NCBI GenBank assembly: GCA_026702755.1
Contig: JAPPBX010000107.1
Location: 1 to 60,241, forward strand
Direction: 5' to 3'
From: Candidatus Poribacteria bacterium
GTDB taxonomy: Bacteria > Poribacteria > WGA-4E > WGA-3G
Length of the DNA: 60,241 nucleotides
Under the pieces are notes generated by a model. It did no database searches. It saw nothing but the letters and a program-made list of their open reading frames with translations, and was not told where the DNA came from. A program made the position numbers and the translations under genes. Numbering within the stretch: the stretch's first letter is position 1; each line of letters begins with the position of its first letter. This document shows positions 17,725-25,922 of this stretch, one piece after another.

Positions 17725-17934
17725 CTACATTTGATGGTTCCGTTGGATCCGCTTTGCGATCGTCCTGATATCGGGTTCATCACCGATCCACTTCTTGCGT
17801 TCCTCTGTAAAATTACCTGTAGTCGGTTCACACTGCCTAAGAAATCGGACCATACCCGCGGCACCAAGTTTCTCAGAAAGCACTTTAAGCCCGATTTCAT
17901 AAATTTCCTCATCGGTCATCTTTTGTATATTCAT
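17725..17934 (-). CDS. Small antitoxin-like partner of PIN protein
   Basis: 69 residues from the ATG at 17934 (GGAG site upstream). The start lies inside the last 26 nt of the PIN gene, so the two are translationally coupled. The sequence is MTDEEIYEIGLKVLSEKLG, then MVRFLRQCEPTTGNFTEERK. It resembles the small helical proteins that accompany PIN proteins in cyanobacteria and related groups. Antitoxin activity is inferred from the pairing; no DNA-binding motif is evident. Confidence 0.75.
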   Translation of the reverse strand: MNIQKMTDEEIYEIGLKVLSEKLGAAGMVRFLRQCEPTTGNFTEERKKWIGDEPDIRTIAKRIQRNHQM

Positions 17935-18397
17935 GTCCTGTCTCCTCTTGTAGCCATGTGTCTGGGTATTCAACCCGGATGTGAAGCTCTGACTCAACGC
18001 GTTTTGCTGTTTTCAGTAGCGAGTCGTCTGTTGTAAGAAAAATGTCTGCATTGCCACTTTCAGCGCAAGCAAGATGTAAGGCATCTAACCGCTCAAAACC
18101 AAATGCTTCAAGTTGTTCACCTCGTGCTATTTCTGTCTCACCAACCCAAACGATTTGGTGTGCTAAAGATAGCAAAGTTTTGACTTGAGTATGTTTGATT
18201 GGTTCTGTGATTCGATCTATTTCATCAGCGTTGACGCTACTGGCAAGCCATTGCCAGTAACCTATGTCAAAATACTCAAGTATTGTCTCAACAGCCTCGG
18301 CTTCGCGGCGAACCCGAGTTTGTGTTTTAACATCAAAAGGACGATTAAAACAGCACGTATCAAAATAGATTTTTCTGTTTTGTTGAGAACTTTGCAC
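17909..18397 (-). CDS. PIN-domain ribonuclease toxin (VapC-like)
   Basis: 162 residues, GTG start. The acidic PIN residues are present: D13 (YFDTCCFN), E59 (NADEI), D105 (LDALHLA) and D124/D125 (LTTDDSLL). The fold length is slightly above the usual ~135 because of a charged C-terminal tail. PIN toxins cleave RNA using Mg2+. The order is toxin first, then the overlapping small gene. The pair sits directly beside the TnpB relic, a common context for such cassettes. The ribosome site is weak. Confidence 0.82.
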   Translation of the reverse strand: MQSSQQNRKIYFDTCCFNRPFDVKTQTRVRREAEAVETILEYFDIGYWQWLASSVNADEIDRITEPIKHTQVKTLLSLAHQIVWVGETEIARGEQLEAFGFERLDALHLACAESGNADIFLTTDDSLLKTAKRVESELHIRVEYPDTWLQEETGHEYTKDDR

Positions 18398-18552
18398 GCG
18401 TTAATCTCTGGGCTTTTTGGAAATTTCCTTTCTAGCACGCCCAAGTTTAAAGATACCATACGGTTTGTTGTAATGTCAAGCCTTTTGAAAAAAATAGGGA
18501 TGGATTAAGATCCTCCCCATGTATACAGCAAAATAATTACATGAAAACTGTG

Positions 18553-19362
18553 TTAAAGTTCTCGTAGGAGGGATACCCACCGTTCCCATGCGGCTTTGGT
18601 AGCAGCTTTCTGTGCGTCGTTTGCGTCTTCTGCCATACCGCGTCTCAGGAAAGCGTGGCCAACCCCTTCATAAATGACGGGGTCGTAGGTAACGTTTGCG
18701 GCATCGGCTGCGGCTTTGGTGGCATCAATTGTGGCATTGATGCGGTTGTCACTCTCGCCATAAAAGCCATATATGGGTGCTGATATTTTGGGGATGTTTT
18801 CCGGGGCTGCGGCGCGACCGTAGAACACGAAGCCAGCGGCTATTGTATCGGAATCGACAGCGTAGCTGAACGTTTGACCGCCTCCCCAGCAGAAGCCGGA
18901 AACAGCAACCTTTTCATTGGTTGAAGGGAGATCTCTGGCATATTTCTGGATGGCATCCAGATCTGATGTGACTTGAGAGGGTGAGAGTTCTCGGATAGTC
19001 CGTCGGACATCATCACCGGAATCGAAGCTCTCTGTGCCACCGCCATTAGGTCCCATGCCGGAAAGCAAGTCAGGGCAGATTGCGACAAAGCCTTCGGAGG
19101 CAAGTCTGTCTCCCACGAGGCGAATCCAATCGGTGAGTCCGAAAATTTCGTGGATAACGATGATAGCCGTTGCTGGTTCTTTTACCTCTGGATAAACAAC
19201 AAACGTATTGACAACACGCCCATCCGGGGTCGTGACTTTTACCCATTCGCCGTGGCGCGGTGATTTTTCGAGTTCGGTCTTTATGCTGTCAGCCCCTGCA
19301 TTACTAATGAACAATAAACCGGTAACAATGATGCCTAACATGAGGGCGTTGCATATCTGCAT
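18553..19362 (-). CDS. Exported dienelactone hydrolase-family protein
   Basis: 269 residues. An N-terminal signal peptide is present (residues 1-24, cleavage after SNAGA). It has an alpha/beta-hydrolase core with the DLH-type triad: C158 in GFCWGG, D205 in GESDNR and H236 in GHAFLR. E72 in HEIFG is the residue that primes the cysteine in dienelactone hydrolase. The cytosolic enzyme hydrolyses dienelactones; exported family members act on unknown esters or lactones. AGGGAG precedes the ATG. It lies 16 nt downstream of the RseB-like gene on the same strand, so it may be the last gene of the sigma operon. Confidence 0.88.
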   Translation of the reverse strand: MQICNALMLGIIVTGLLFISNAGADSIKTELEKSPRHGEWVKVTTPDGRVVNTFVVYPEVKEPATAIIVIHEIFGLTDWIRLVGDRLASEGFVAICPDLLSGMGPNGGGTESFDSGDDVRRTIRELSPSQVTSDLDAIQKYARDLPSTNEKVAVSGFCWGGGQTFSYAVDSDTIAAGFVFYGRAAAPENIPKISAPIYGFYGESDNRINATIDATKAAADAANVTYDPVIYEGVGHAFLRRGMAEDANDAQKAATKAAWERWVSLLREL

Positions 19363-19378
19363 AGTTTTCTCCCTATTT

Positions 19379-20476
19379 TTATTTTGTTTTGCGAATAATG
19401 GATTCTACGACCTTCTGCATTTCAGTCGTAGGTATTGCGCCGACGAGGAAGAAGTGGATTTTCGCACCCGACCATCTGAAAGCATCCGTTGATCCGAACT
19501 GGTGTTTATAAACCTTTTGACCACCAAGTTCAATCTCACTTTCTTCTCTGCGTTGTCTGTTGTTAAGGCGCGGTGGATCGCCCGTTTTTTCAAATAGTGT
19601 GAAAGTTACCAATCCATCTGTGTATTCGAGAAGAATTGAGTCCTTTTCCCTGCTTCTTATACCACGGACATCCTGCAGTTGGAACCCAGGCGGCATGTAT
19701 TCAGGTTGGACAGGTTTGATCTTAAGCATTTTCCCTGCTTCGGCGAGTGAAATTGGGTCGCTCCGCCATGGTCTCGGCTTTATCTCATTTTTAAGAACTT
19801 TCCATTTGCGTTCCACGGCTTCAGGATCGAAACTAATTCGGTTATAGACAAACATCTCCCGAAGCACACCCTCAGCATCCAGGTCCTCTACCCGCAAGAT
19901 AGCACCGTTTTCGCGGGCAAAGAAGATGCGTTTTGTGGGTCTGTCGGCAAACTTAGGTGTAATCGTTAGGATGTTAGTTTCATGGCCCGCTATCTTTTCT
20001 GCGGATTCCGATTCTTCCAAGTTGTAGTTTTGGGCGATTAGCTCAATCTGTTTTTTGGAGAATTGGCTTCTAACTTGTCGCCATTCGCTCCGATCCCGAT
20101 TTCTTTCCCGACGGTCTCCACGATTTTCGTTATCACCTCTTCTTCTGTTGTCGTTCCGGCGTTCGTCTCTGTCTCGTGAACCTTCAGATGAATGTCGCTC
20201 ACCAACTACGGATGTTACCTTCCGGTACGAGACATCAGGAGGTCTATGAATGACCACCTCTTCAAAAGTACGTGTGCCTCTTGACGAACTAAACGTTTTC
20301 ACGCGGAAACCCACGTAGCTGACTTTATGCTCGGCTTCTGCAATGCGTTCAAGCGTGCTGATGTCAGCAAAAAGTATGTGAGGTGTCCACAGCAAAAAGG
20401 CTAAAATTGCAGACCATAAGAGATGATGTTTAGATCGTCCGTCCGTATGAAGAATTAGATGCTTATGCGTTTGCAT
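19379..20476 (-). CDS. RseB/MucB-like sigma regulatory protein
   Basis: 365 residues from the ATG at 20476 (AGGTGA upstream; a TTG eight codons earlier is less likely). A signal or membrane segment lies near residues 20-40. The lipoprotein-sensing N domain follows (SYVGFRVKTFSS, FEEVVIHRPPDVSYRKV), then a C domain with PEYMPPGFQL and a final KVVESIIRK. Between the first strands and the middle of the N domain lies an unusual ~45-residue run of Arg, Asp, Asn and Glu (about residues 98-140). RseB binds off-pathway lipoproteins and shields the anti-sigma factor. It lies 20 nt after the anti-sigma gene, so the order matches rpoE-rseA-rseB. Confidence 0.8.
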   Translation of the reverse strand: MQTHKHLILHTDGRSKHHLLWSAILAFLLWTPHILFADISTLERIAEAEHKVSYVGFRVKTFSSSRGTRTFEEVVIHRPPDVSYRKVTSVVGERHSSEGSRDRDERRNDNRRRGDNENRGDRRERNRDRSEWRQVRSQFSKKQIELIAQNYNLEESESAEKIAGHETNILTITPKFADRPTKRIFFARENGAILRVEDLDAEGVLREMFVYNRISFDPEAVERKWKVLKNEIKPRPWRSDPISLAEAGKMLKIKPVQPEYMPPGFQLQDVRGIRSREKDSILLEYTDGLVTFTLFEKTGDPPRLNNRQRREESEIELGGQKVYKHQFGSTDAFRWSGAKIHFFLVGAIPTTEMQKVVESIIRKTK

Positions 20477-20496
20477 GGATTCACCTGTTGGAAAAT

Positions 20497-21249
20497 TCAA
20501 TTCTCCACAAAAAAGTCAAGAACCTGTTCTTCAGCCTCTTCGATGGTTTCTGGAGGTAGAGATTCCAGACTGAGCGGGCTGCCGACATTTGACTTCAATG
20601 GGTTGTCTTCAAGTTGCTCAGTATAAAGTCCGTAGTAGAAATCAAGTGTTTCGTCATATTGGGGCGTAGTTGGATAAAAGTAGAGTGCTCCCAAAATCAG
20701 TACGAGCGTTAAGATACCTGTTGCCCCTGCTGTAACGGGACGGAGAAACCAGCGTCCAAAATCCGGTAGCCATTGTCCGATATCTGATAGCCATGGTGTG
20801 CGTGTGGATTCCTCGGACGCCGTCTTTGCGGCTTGTTCGTGTATTTTCGCCATTACTGTGTCAGCAATAGATACCGGAGCGGGACGCGCAAACATTTTGA
20901 TTCGCTCGCGATTTTGGCGGAACGCTGACAGCATTTCGGAGCACTCGTCGCAGGAATGCAGGTGTGCTTCAATCCGCTCGCGCATAGCAGGCACCAATTC
21001 ATCGTCTAAATAGCCTGATAACTCGTCTTGGAATCCAGCATGTATTTTTGCCATCACTGTCTCTTTAAGCGTTGATGGCACCGGCTGCGCGAGGTTTGCG
21101 ATCATCTGACGATTGTTTTGGAACGCCGACAACATTTCGGAACACTCGTCGCAAGAGTGTAGGTGTGTTTCAACCTGCTCGCGCACAGTCGGAGTTAATT
21201 CATTATCTAAATAGGCTGATAATTCCTTTTGAATTTTTTGATGGTTCAT
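20497..21249 (-). CDS. Anti-sigma factor with two tandem zinc-finger domains
   Basis: 250 residues from the ATG at 21249. A GTG at 21285 overlapping the sigma stop is an alternative start, giving 12 more residues. It contains two near-identical ZAS-type domains, each with a Y-L-D-(N/D)-E-L helix and HLHSCDEC (H-x3-C-x2-C). The first is at residues ~9-40 and the second ~75 residues later. One membrane helix (GATGILTLVLILGALYF) follows, then an acidic outside tail. The usual protein has one zinc domain, so an internal duplication is visible. It should hold the ECF sigma inactive at the membrane until the periplasmic tail is cleaved. Confidence 0.87.
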   Translation of the reverse strand: MNHQKIQKELSAYLDNELTPTVREQVETHLHSCDECSEMLSAFQNNRQMIANLAQPVPSTLKETVMAKIHAGFQDELSGYLDDELVPAMRERIEAHLHSCDECSEMLSAFRQNRERIKMFARPAPVSIADTVMAKIHEQAAKTASEESTRTPWLSDIGQWLPDFGRWFLRPVTAGATGILTLVLILGALYFYPTTPQYDETLDFYYGLYTEQLEDNPLKSNVGSPLSLESLPPETIEEAEEQVLDFFVEN

Positions 21250-21278
21250 GTCTTCAATCGAGAATAGAGGTAAAGTGT

Positions 21279-21899
21279 TTACCACTCAACTCGCTCCAGT
21301 TCTTTTTTTAGTGCTTTTCTGGCTTCGTGTAACCGAGATTTGACGCGTCCGAGCGTACATCCCAACATTTCGGATATTTCTTCATAAGGTAGATCTCGCA
21401 GTTCTCTCAGCACCAGAATTTCTCTATGGCTGTCTTTGAGTTTCGCGAGGGCTGCGTGGACAATTTCTTTTTCTTCAGTGCGTAGTGCTGCCTCTTCCGG
21501 TGTTGCTGTATCAAGAGGAACCCACGGTTGTGAATCGTCAATCTCCATTGGGTCGGTTTTTCGACGTTGATACTGGTCCATGTGATTAAGACACTTGTTT
21601 TTGACGATTCGGTAAAGCCATGTGGAAAATCGGGATCGGAATTGAAATTTCCCGATATTTTCCCATGCGGAGAGGAACGCATCTTGTGCGACATCTTGCG
21701 CATCTTGGTGGTGGCCGAGTATACCGTAAGCGATGTTATAAACCCAGCTCTGATACTGAATCACGAGGATGCCCATTGCGTCAGCATCACCTTTTTGACA
21801 CCGCAAAACAATCTCACGTTCCTGTGCGAGATCTAATTCTTCTGTCTTGCCGGTCTCCGAATAGGTTTCCATAGTAATTCTACGGGTTGCAACAGGCAT
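21279..21899 (-). CDS. ECF sigma factor (RpoE-like)
   Basis: 206 residues from the ATG at 21899 (GGAG 7 nt upstream); the open frame extends 28 codons further without a ribosome site. Region 2 reads HHQDAQDVAQDAFLSAWENI and FSTWLYRIVKNKCLNHMDQ. Region 4 reads DLPYEEISEMLGCTLGRVKS. It recruits RNA polymerase to envelope-stress promoters. It heads the sigma/anti-sigma/RseB operon, with the stop within reach of the anti-sigma start. It is distinct from the sigma domain fused to the propeller at 5.5-7.6 kb. Confidence 0.93.
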   Translation of the reverse strand: MPVATRRITMETYSETGKTEELDLAQEREIVLRCQKGDADAMGILVIQYQSWVYNIAYGILGHHQDAQDVAQDAFLSAWENIGKFQFRSRFSTWLYRIVKNKCLNHMDQYQRRKTDPMEIDDSQPWVPLDTATPEEAALRTEEKEIVHAALAKLKDSHREILVLRELRDLPYEEISEMLGCTLGRVKSRLHEARKALKKELERVEW

Positions 21900-22087
21900 T
21901 CTTTTTCTCCAAACTGCAAGGATAAAGAAAGTGCTTTGATTCAATTCAGAACCGTTTGATTTCCCAACAATTTTGATTTCCAAGTCTCGAATTTCGTTTG
22001 TGCCAAGCGAAATTCTGCGTATTGGAGGAAACTAAATGGCTTTCTGATTCAATTAGACATCTTAGGAAACAAAAGGTTCGTATTATT

Positions 22088-24541
22088 TTATTGAAGCGCG
22101 TTTTTCTTCCCTGGCGTGGTTTGGATCTGCTTGAGTTCACCGCTACCGTTCGGCCATCTGCCGAGTGCAACATCCTTCTCCTGTTTTTCAAACGTTACTG
22201 TATCAAGCACTTGATTGCCACGTATATCAGTATCAACGAGCATTACAGTTTCACCGTTACGGGACAATTTGAAGTTCGCATGGAGTCCTACATCGGCTTT
22301 GCCATCTTCATCCAACCACACGAGGAGATAGCCTTGTGCTGGAATCGTCGTATTCTCTGGGAACGCCCATTTTTTAGGGTTGTCCATTTTATCCGTCAAA
22401 TACATCCCAGAGAGATTTACGACATCGTTGGTGAGATTGTGCAGTTCAAGCCAGTCTTCGTGTTGTCCTTGCGGGTCGGCAAGACTTTTGGTATTGGCTG
22501 CCATTAGTTCGTTAATGACGATAGGTGTCTTTTTCGCGACAGGAACACCAACTCGGTACCGCGCCGCACCTTGTTCTGCTCTCACCGGTGAGAAGGCGGT
22601 CGTACCATGCGTCTTCACAGCATTCGCCTCAACGTAATAGTAGACTGTAGTGTCCGCGGGAAAACCGGGAATGTGTCCAACATAACTATTCCCGTCCTTT
22701 GTCATCGGCACCTGCTCGAAAACGACATACCGATTGCTACTATAATACAACAAAACTGCATTTGGCGCAACTGATTTATCAAGTGTTGCTTTGACTGAAA
22801 CAGGTTGATTGGCTATCGGAGAATTTTCAGATCCGATTTCAACGGAGGTAATTTGGGGTGTTGGCTTGTTGAGTTCCGGATGATTACGCAGGTGCTCACG
22901 TCTTTGCGTCACAAAACGTTCGAGGTCCTCTGGAACACCGACCGCGAACTCTTGGTACCCGTAAAGTTTCTTATCGTCTTGCTGCACTTCCGCATCAATC
23001 AGCGTTTGATATTCCTTGATAATCGGTTCAAACACTTCCCAATCAAGCCATTCATCCATAACGGTTCGGACGTGCGCGAGATACCGTGCGCGCCACTCTG
23101 GATTTGAGAGCAATCGGTGAATAAGTGGACGCGCAGTGTTGTTTTCATGTGCAACGGGAGATACCATTCCATTTTCTAAAGTCCCCCACGACCAACCACC
23201 GGGCCCACCGCCACCGGGGCCGCCCCGACCCGATCGACCAAATCTAAGACTTTCATTGTTATCATGCGGGACGAGGTGGAACCTGCCGTTGACATCTTGA
23301 TAGATAGCGTAATCGCCACCTTTATGGATATAACCATCGTCATCCATAAAGACGTTTGAAACGGCGAGCTGCCACAGCACCTGATCTATATTAAGTACGG
23401 ACGGAAGATTTGCCGCAAGTTCTGCATCTGAGGTTGTTTCGTCAAGCATTTTGCTGAGAGCAATAAGGCCATCCCAAGGGTTCTCAACGTCCCTGGTTTT
23501 GAGCTGATACGTTTCTTGATACGTTGCTGGATCATCTCCGGCATAGGTCAAGGCACCGCCTCTGCCGGGACCCACTTTCCAACGGATGCCGCCTTTTGTG
23601 CCGAACCACTCGGCGAGAAAGTCCTTATTGTACTGTTGGAGGTTGATATAAACCCCCCAATTTTCGCCGTTGATAACCAATTTCACAAGGTTTGTTTTCA
23701 TCGCAGGGATGTAGTCTCGTGAAATCTGATTGTAGAGCACTTCACGAAGGAAAGAGCCATCGACATGCCCGTTTAGCAAATTAAGCGTTTTGTAACCGTA
23801 AAGGCGTTGTCCGTCTTCACCATAATCGACAGCAATATTAAAGGATTTTTTGTCTGATCTAACCGTGAAGTAAGAAGAGGTGCCTCGAAAGTGGACCCCA
23901 ACGTCTGAGTAAACTTTTCCATCAACAATTAATTCTGCTGGCACTTCAATATCCGTGCGATAAAATGCGCTCATCTGTTCGGACCAATCTTCGTGATGGA
24001 ATCGGAGATAGAGGGTACGAAGTGTCTGTACGTCGTAGAGTGGCGGTGAACCTTCTGGCGTAGATGCCAGGCTTGCTTGCACATCGTTTTGAACACCATC
24101 ATGTAGATTTTCCTCGGGTATTAGAGACGAACCACTACCACCACGCATCTGTAGTGCTGCTTCTCGTTCAGCACCGGTTAGTTTCCCGTCCTTATCCTTA
24201 TCAAACTGCTCAACCAGTTTTTCCGGTGGTTGGGGTCCGCGTCGTCCACCACCAAAGCCCGGCATCCCGCCGGGTCCCCCGAAGCCTCTATCCGGGACGG
24301 CACTTTGTCGCATCTTCTCAATCTCTTCACGACTGAGTTTATCGCCAGTGAATGCCTCTAAGCCTGTGACTCGAAGCATGAGTTCGTCTTCTTCATTGCT
24401 CAGTTTACCATCTCCATTGAGGTCGAATCGCTTCTGTTCATCCGAGAGTTTTGGCGATTCCTGAGTGTCTTGGGCATCCACATAGGTTACCCAACCCATA
24501 ATTATTAGCGCAATAAGTATTAGAGATTTAAGTTGTTTCAT
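22088..24541 (-). CDS. Secreted CotH-kinase-family protein with EF-hands and lamin-tail domain
   Basis: 817 residues with a signal peptide (1-23). Two EF-hand-like calcium loops follow (DLNGDGKLSNEE near 40; DKDKDGKLTGAE near 115), separated by a Gly/Arg/Pro linker. The CotH domain covers ~190-550, with FRGTSSYFTVRSDKKSFNI, LNGHVDGSFLREVLYNQI, WGVYINLQQYNKDFL and the metal/nucleotide segment HLVPHDNNESLRF. A beta domain comes next, then a C-terminal lamin-tail domain (IVINELMAANT, DWLELHNLTND). CotH proteins are atypical extracellular kinases known from spore coats. AAGGAG precedes the ATG. It is followed on the same strand by no partner; DUF4956 lies just upstream. Confidence 0.9.
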   Translation of the reverse strand: MKQLKSLILIALIIMGWVTYVDAQDTQESPKLSDEQKRFDLNGDGKLSNEEDELMLRVTGLEAFTGDKLSREEIEKMRQSAVPDRGFGGPGGMPGFGGGRRGPQPPEKLVEQFDKDKDGKLTGAEREAALQMRGGSGSSLIPEENLHDGVQNDVQASLASTPEGSPPLYDVQTLRTLYLRFHHEDWSEQMSAFYRTDIEVPAELIVDGKVYSDVGVHFRGTSSYFTVRSDKKSFNIAVDYGEDGQRLYGYKTLNLLNGHVDGSFLREVLYNQISRDYIPAMKTNLVKLVINGENWGVYINLQQYNKDFLAEWFGTKGGIRWKVGPGRGGALTYAGDDPATYQETYQLKTRDVENPWDGLIALSKMLDETTSDAELAANLPSVLNIDQVLWQLAVSNVFMDDDGYIHKGGDYAIYQDVNGRFHLVPHDNNESLRFGRSGRGGPGGGGPGGWSWGTLENGMVSPVAHENNTARPLIHRLLSNPEWRARYLAHVRTVMDEWLDWEVFEPIIKEYQTLIDAEVQQDDKKLYGYQEFAVGVPEDLERFVTQRREHLRNHPELNKPTPQITSVEIGSENSPIANQPVSVKATLDKSVAPNAVLLYYSSNRYVVFEQVPMTKDGNSYVGHIPGFPADTTVYYYVEANAVKTHGTTAFSPVRAEQGAARYRVGVPVAKKTPIVINELMAANTKSLADPQGQHEDWLELHNLTNDVVNLSGMYLTDKMDNPKKWAFPENTTIPAQGYLLVWLDEDGKADVGLHANFKLSRNGETVMLVDTDIRGNQVLDTVTFEKQEKDVALGRWPNGSGELKQIQTTPGKKNALQ

Positions 24542-24605
24542 TGTGTTCTCCTTTCAGTTTTAGACCTGTCTAACCTATAGAGGTTCGCATTTTCTTTCCT
24601 TATTC

Positions 24606-25265
24606 TCATTCTTTATCCATTTTTACCTCTGTAACATTTTCAATTCCTGAGAGTTCGTTAAAAAAAGTGAGCCATTCCTGTGGATTTGCCAATTTAATCC
24701 GGAAGGTTAGTTCAACCAATTGAGATTTTTTGACCCGTTTGTCGATTAAGCGTTCATAAACGAGGTGTTTATCAAAAAGCGGACGGTAAACGGTTTCAAA
24801 ATTCTGGTCGGGCGGCAGACAGAACTCTAAGCTGAATTCGTTATCGCTGTTAAAGCGTTGATGCCAGTGGTATATGGCAAGGATGATGATACCGATAAGG
24901 AATGTCGCCAGAATCGCGACAGATGGATTTCCAGCACCAACTGCCATGCCAACGGCTAACGCGTAAAAAACAAAACCGATGTCCCGCGGGTCTTGAATAG
25001 CAGTACGGAACCGAATAATCGACAGCGCACCTACTAAACTAAATGCCCGTGCGATACTGTCTCCGATAATCACCATCACCACAGAAATCAGCATACACAG
25101 GATGATGAGGGTGTCGGTAAAGGATTTTTGTGGGACTTTAGTGTGGGTCCACTGATAGATGTTAACAATAAAAACGCTGAGCGCGAAGGAAAGTATCAAT
25201 CTAAGAGCGTCAGCACCAAGTGTTACAAGCGGTGGTAGGGTTAAAAAATCGAGTAATGTAGCCAT
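24606..25265 (-). CDS. DUF4956 membrane protein
   Basis: 219 residues. There are four hydrophobic segments in the first ~135 residues. The conserved core is GDSIARAFSLVGALSIIRFR and DPRDIGFVFYALAVGMAVG. A soluble ~80-residue ferredoxin-like tail follows. DUF4956 genes often sit beside CotH and VTC polyphosphate-polymerase genes. Here CotH follows 64 nt downstream, but no VTC gene is present. Biochemical function is unknown. The ribosome site is weak (AATAGGA close to the ATG). Confidence 0.87.
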   Translation of the reverse strand: MATLLDFLTLPPLVTLGADALRLILSFALSVFIVNIYQWTHTKVPQKSFTDTLIILCMLISVVMVIIGDSIARAFSLVGALSIIRFRTAIQDPRDIGFVFYALAVGMAVGAGNPSVAILATFLIGIIILAIYHWHQRFNSDNEFSLEFCLPPDQNFETVYRPLFDKHLVYERLIDKRVKKSQLVELTFRIKLANPQEWLTFFNELSGIENVTEVKMDKE

Positions 25266-25439
25266 TCCTATTTGCCAATTAGAGGTTTGTTATGGTAGTC
25301 TACCACAATTAGACAAACTTGTATAGAAATTGTTGAAAAATTGCGTTAAAAGAATACGTTAGGACAGGTTGAGGGTGTTTCAAGGGCGGATTCCCAGTGG
25401 GTTCCGCCCGTTTTGCAATAGGAAAATTCTGGGCAGTGC

Positions 25440-25871
25440 CTATTCAGATGTGGTTTTCGTTTCTGTCCCGTAGAGGGCTATGCGATCAATCATACCTGTT
25501 GACGATCCTAACACAACGCGGATGGCATCTGTAGAAAGAGGAGCTTGGATAATATAAGGTGATTTCCGAATCGGTGTTTTAATTGCCTTAACAATCCGCC
25601 AGTTATCTTCGCCCATCCGGGCATAAACGGTCATATTTCTCAAGGGTTCGATGGGGTCGAAGTGGATTTCGATTCGATTGATAGAACGTCTTTCTGGAAG
25701 TATCCACTTCTGAATCGAGCCAGTGCCGCTTTCGGACATCTCATAAGCCTCTGTCATACCGCCATCGACGCGAACAGTGTTTTGCGCTGCCATGGAAAGA
25801 CAACCGAGAAGCATGAACGGAAGTAACGCAAATACGAAGAGGCTATAGATGGAATTTTGGGGTGAAATCAT
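25440..25871 (-). CDS. Small lipoprotein with discoidin-like beta fold
   Basis: 143 residues. The signal has lipobox MLLGC (residues ~20-24). The remainder is all-beta in pattern, with WILPERRSINRIEIHF, VYARMGEDNWRIVKAI and IRVVLGSSTGMIDRIALYG. The repeated strand spacing and terminal I-A-L-Y-G recall F5/8-type C (galactose-binding) domains. AGGAGG precedes the ATG. It lies upstream of DUF4956 and downstream of the iron permease. The role is unknown; sugar or surface binding is a guess. Confidence 0.65.
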   Translation of the reverse strand: MISPQNSIYSLFVFALLPFMLLGCLSMAAQNTVRVDGGMTEAYEMSESGTGSIQKWILPERRSINRIEIHFDPIEPLRNMTVYARMGEDNWRIVKAIKTPIRKSPYIIQAPLSTDAIRVVLGSSTGMIDRIALYGTETKTTSE

Positions 25872-25922
25872 AATTTGTTCCTCCTATTATGATAGACGGA
25901 TTTTGATAGTGTTGTGCCTATT

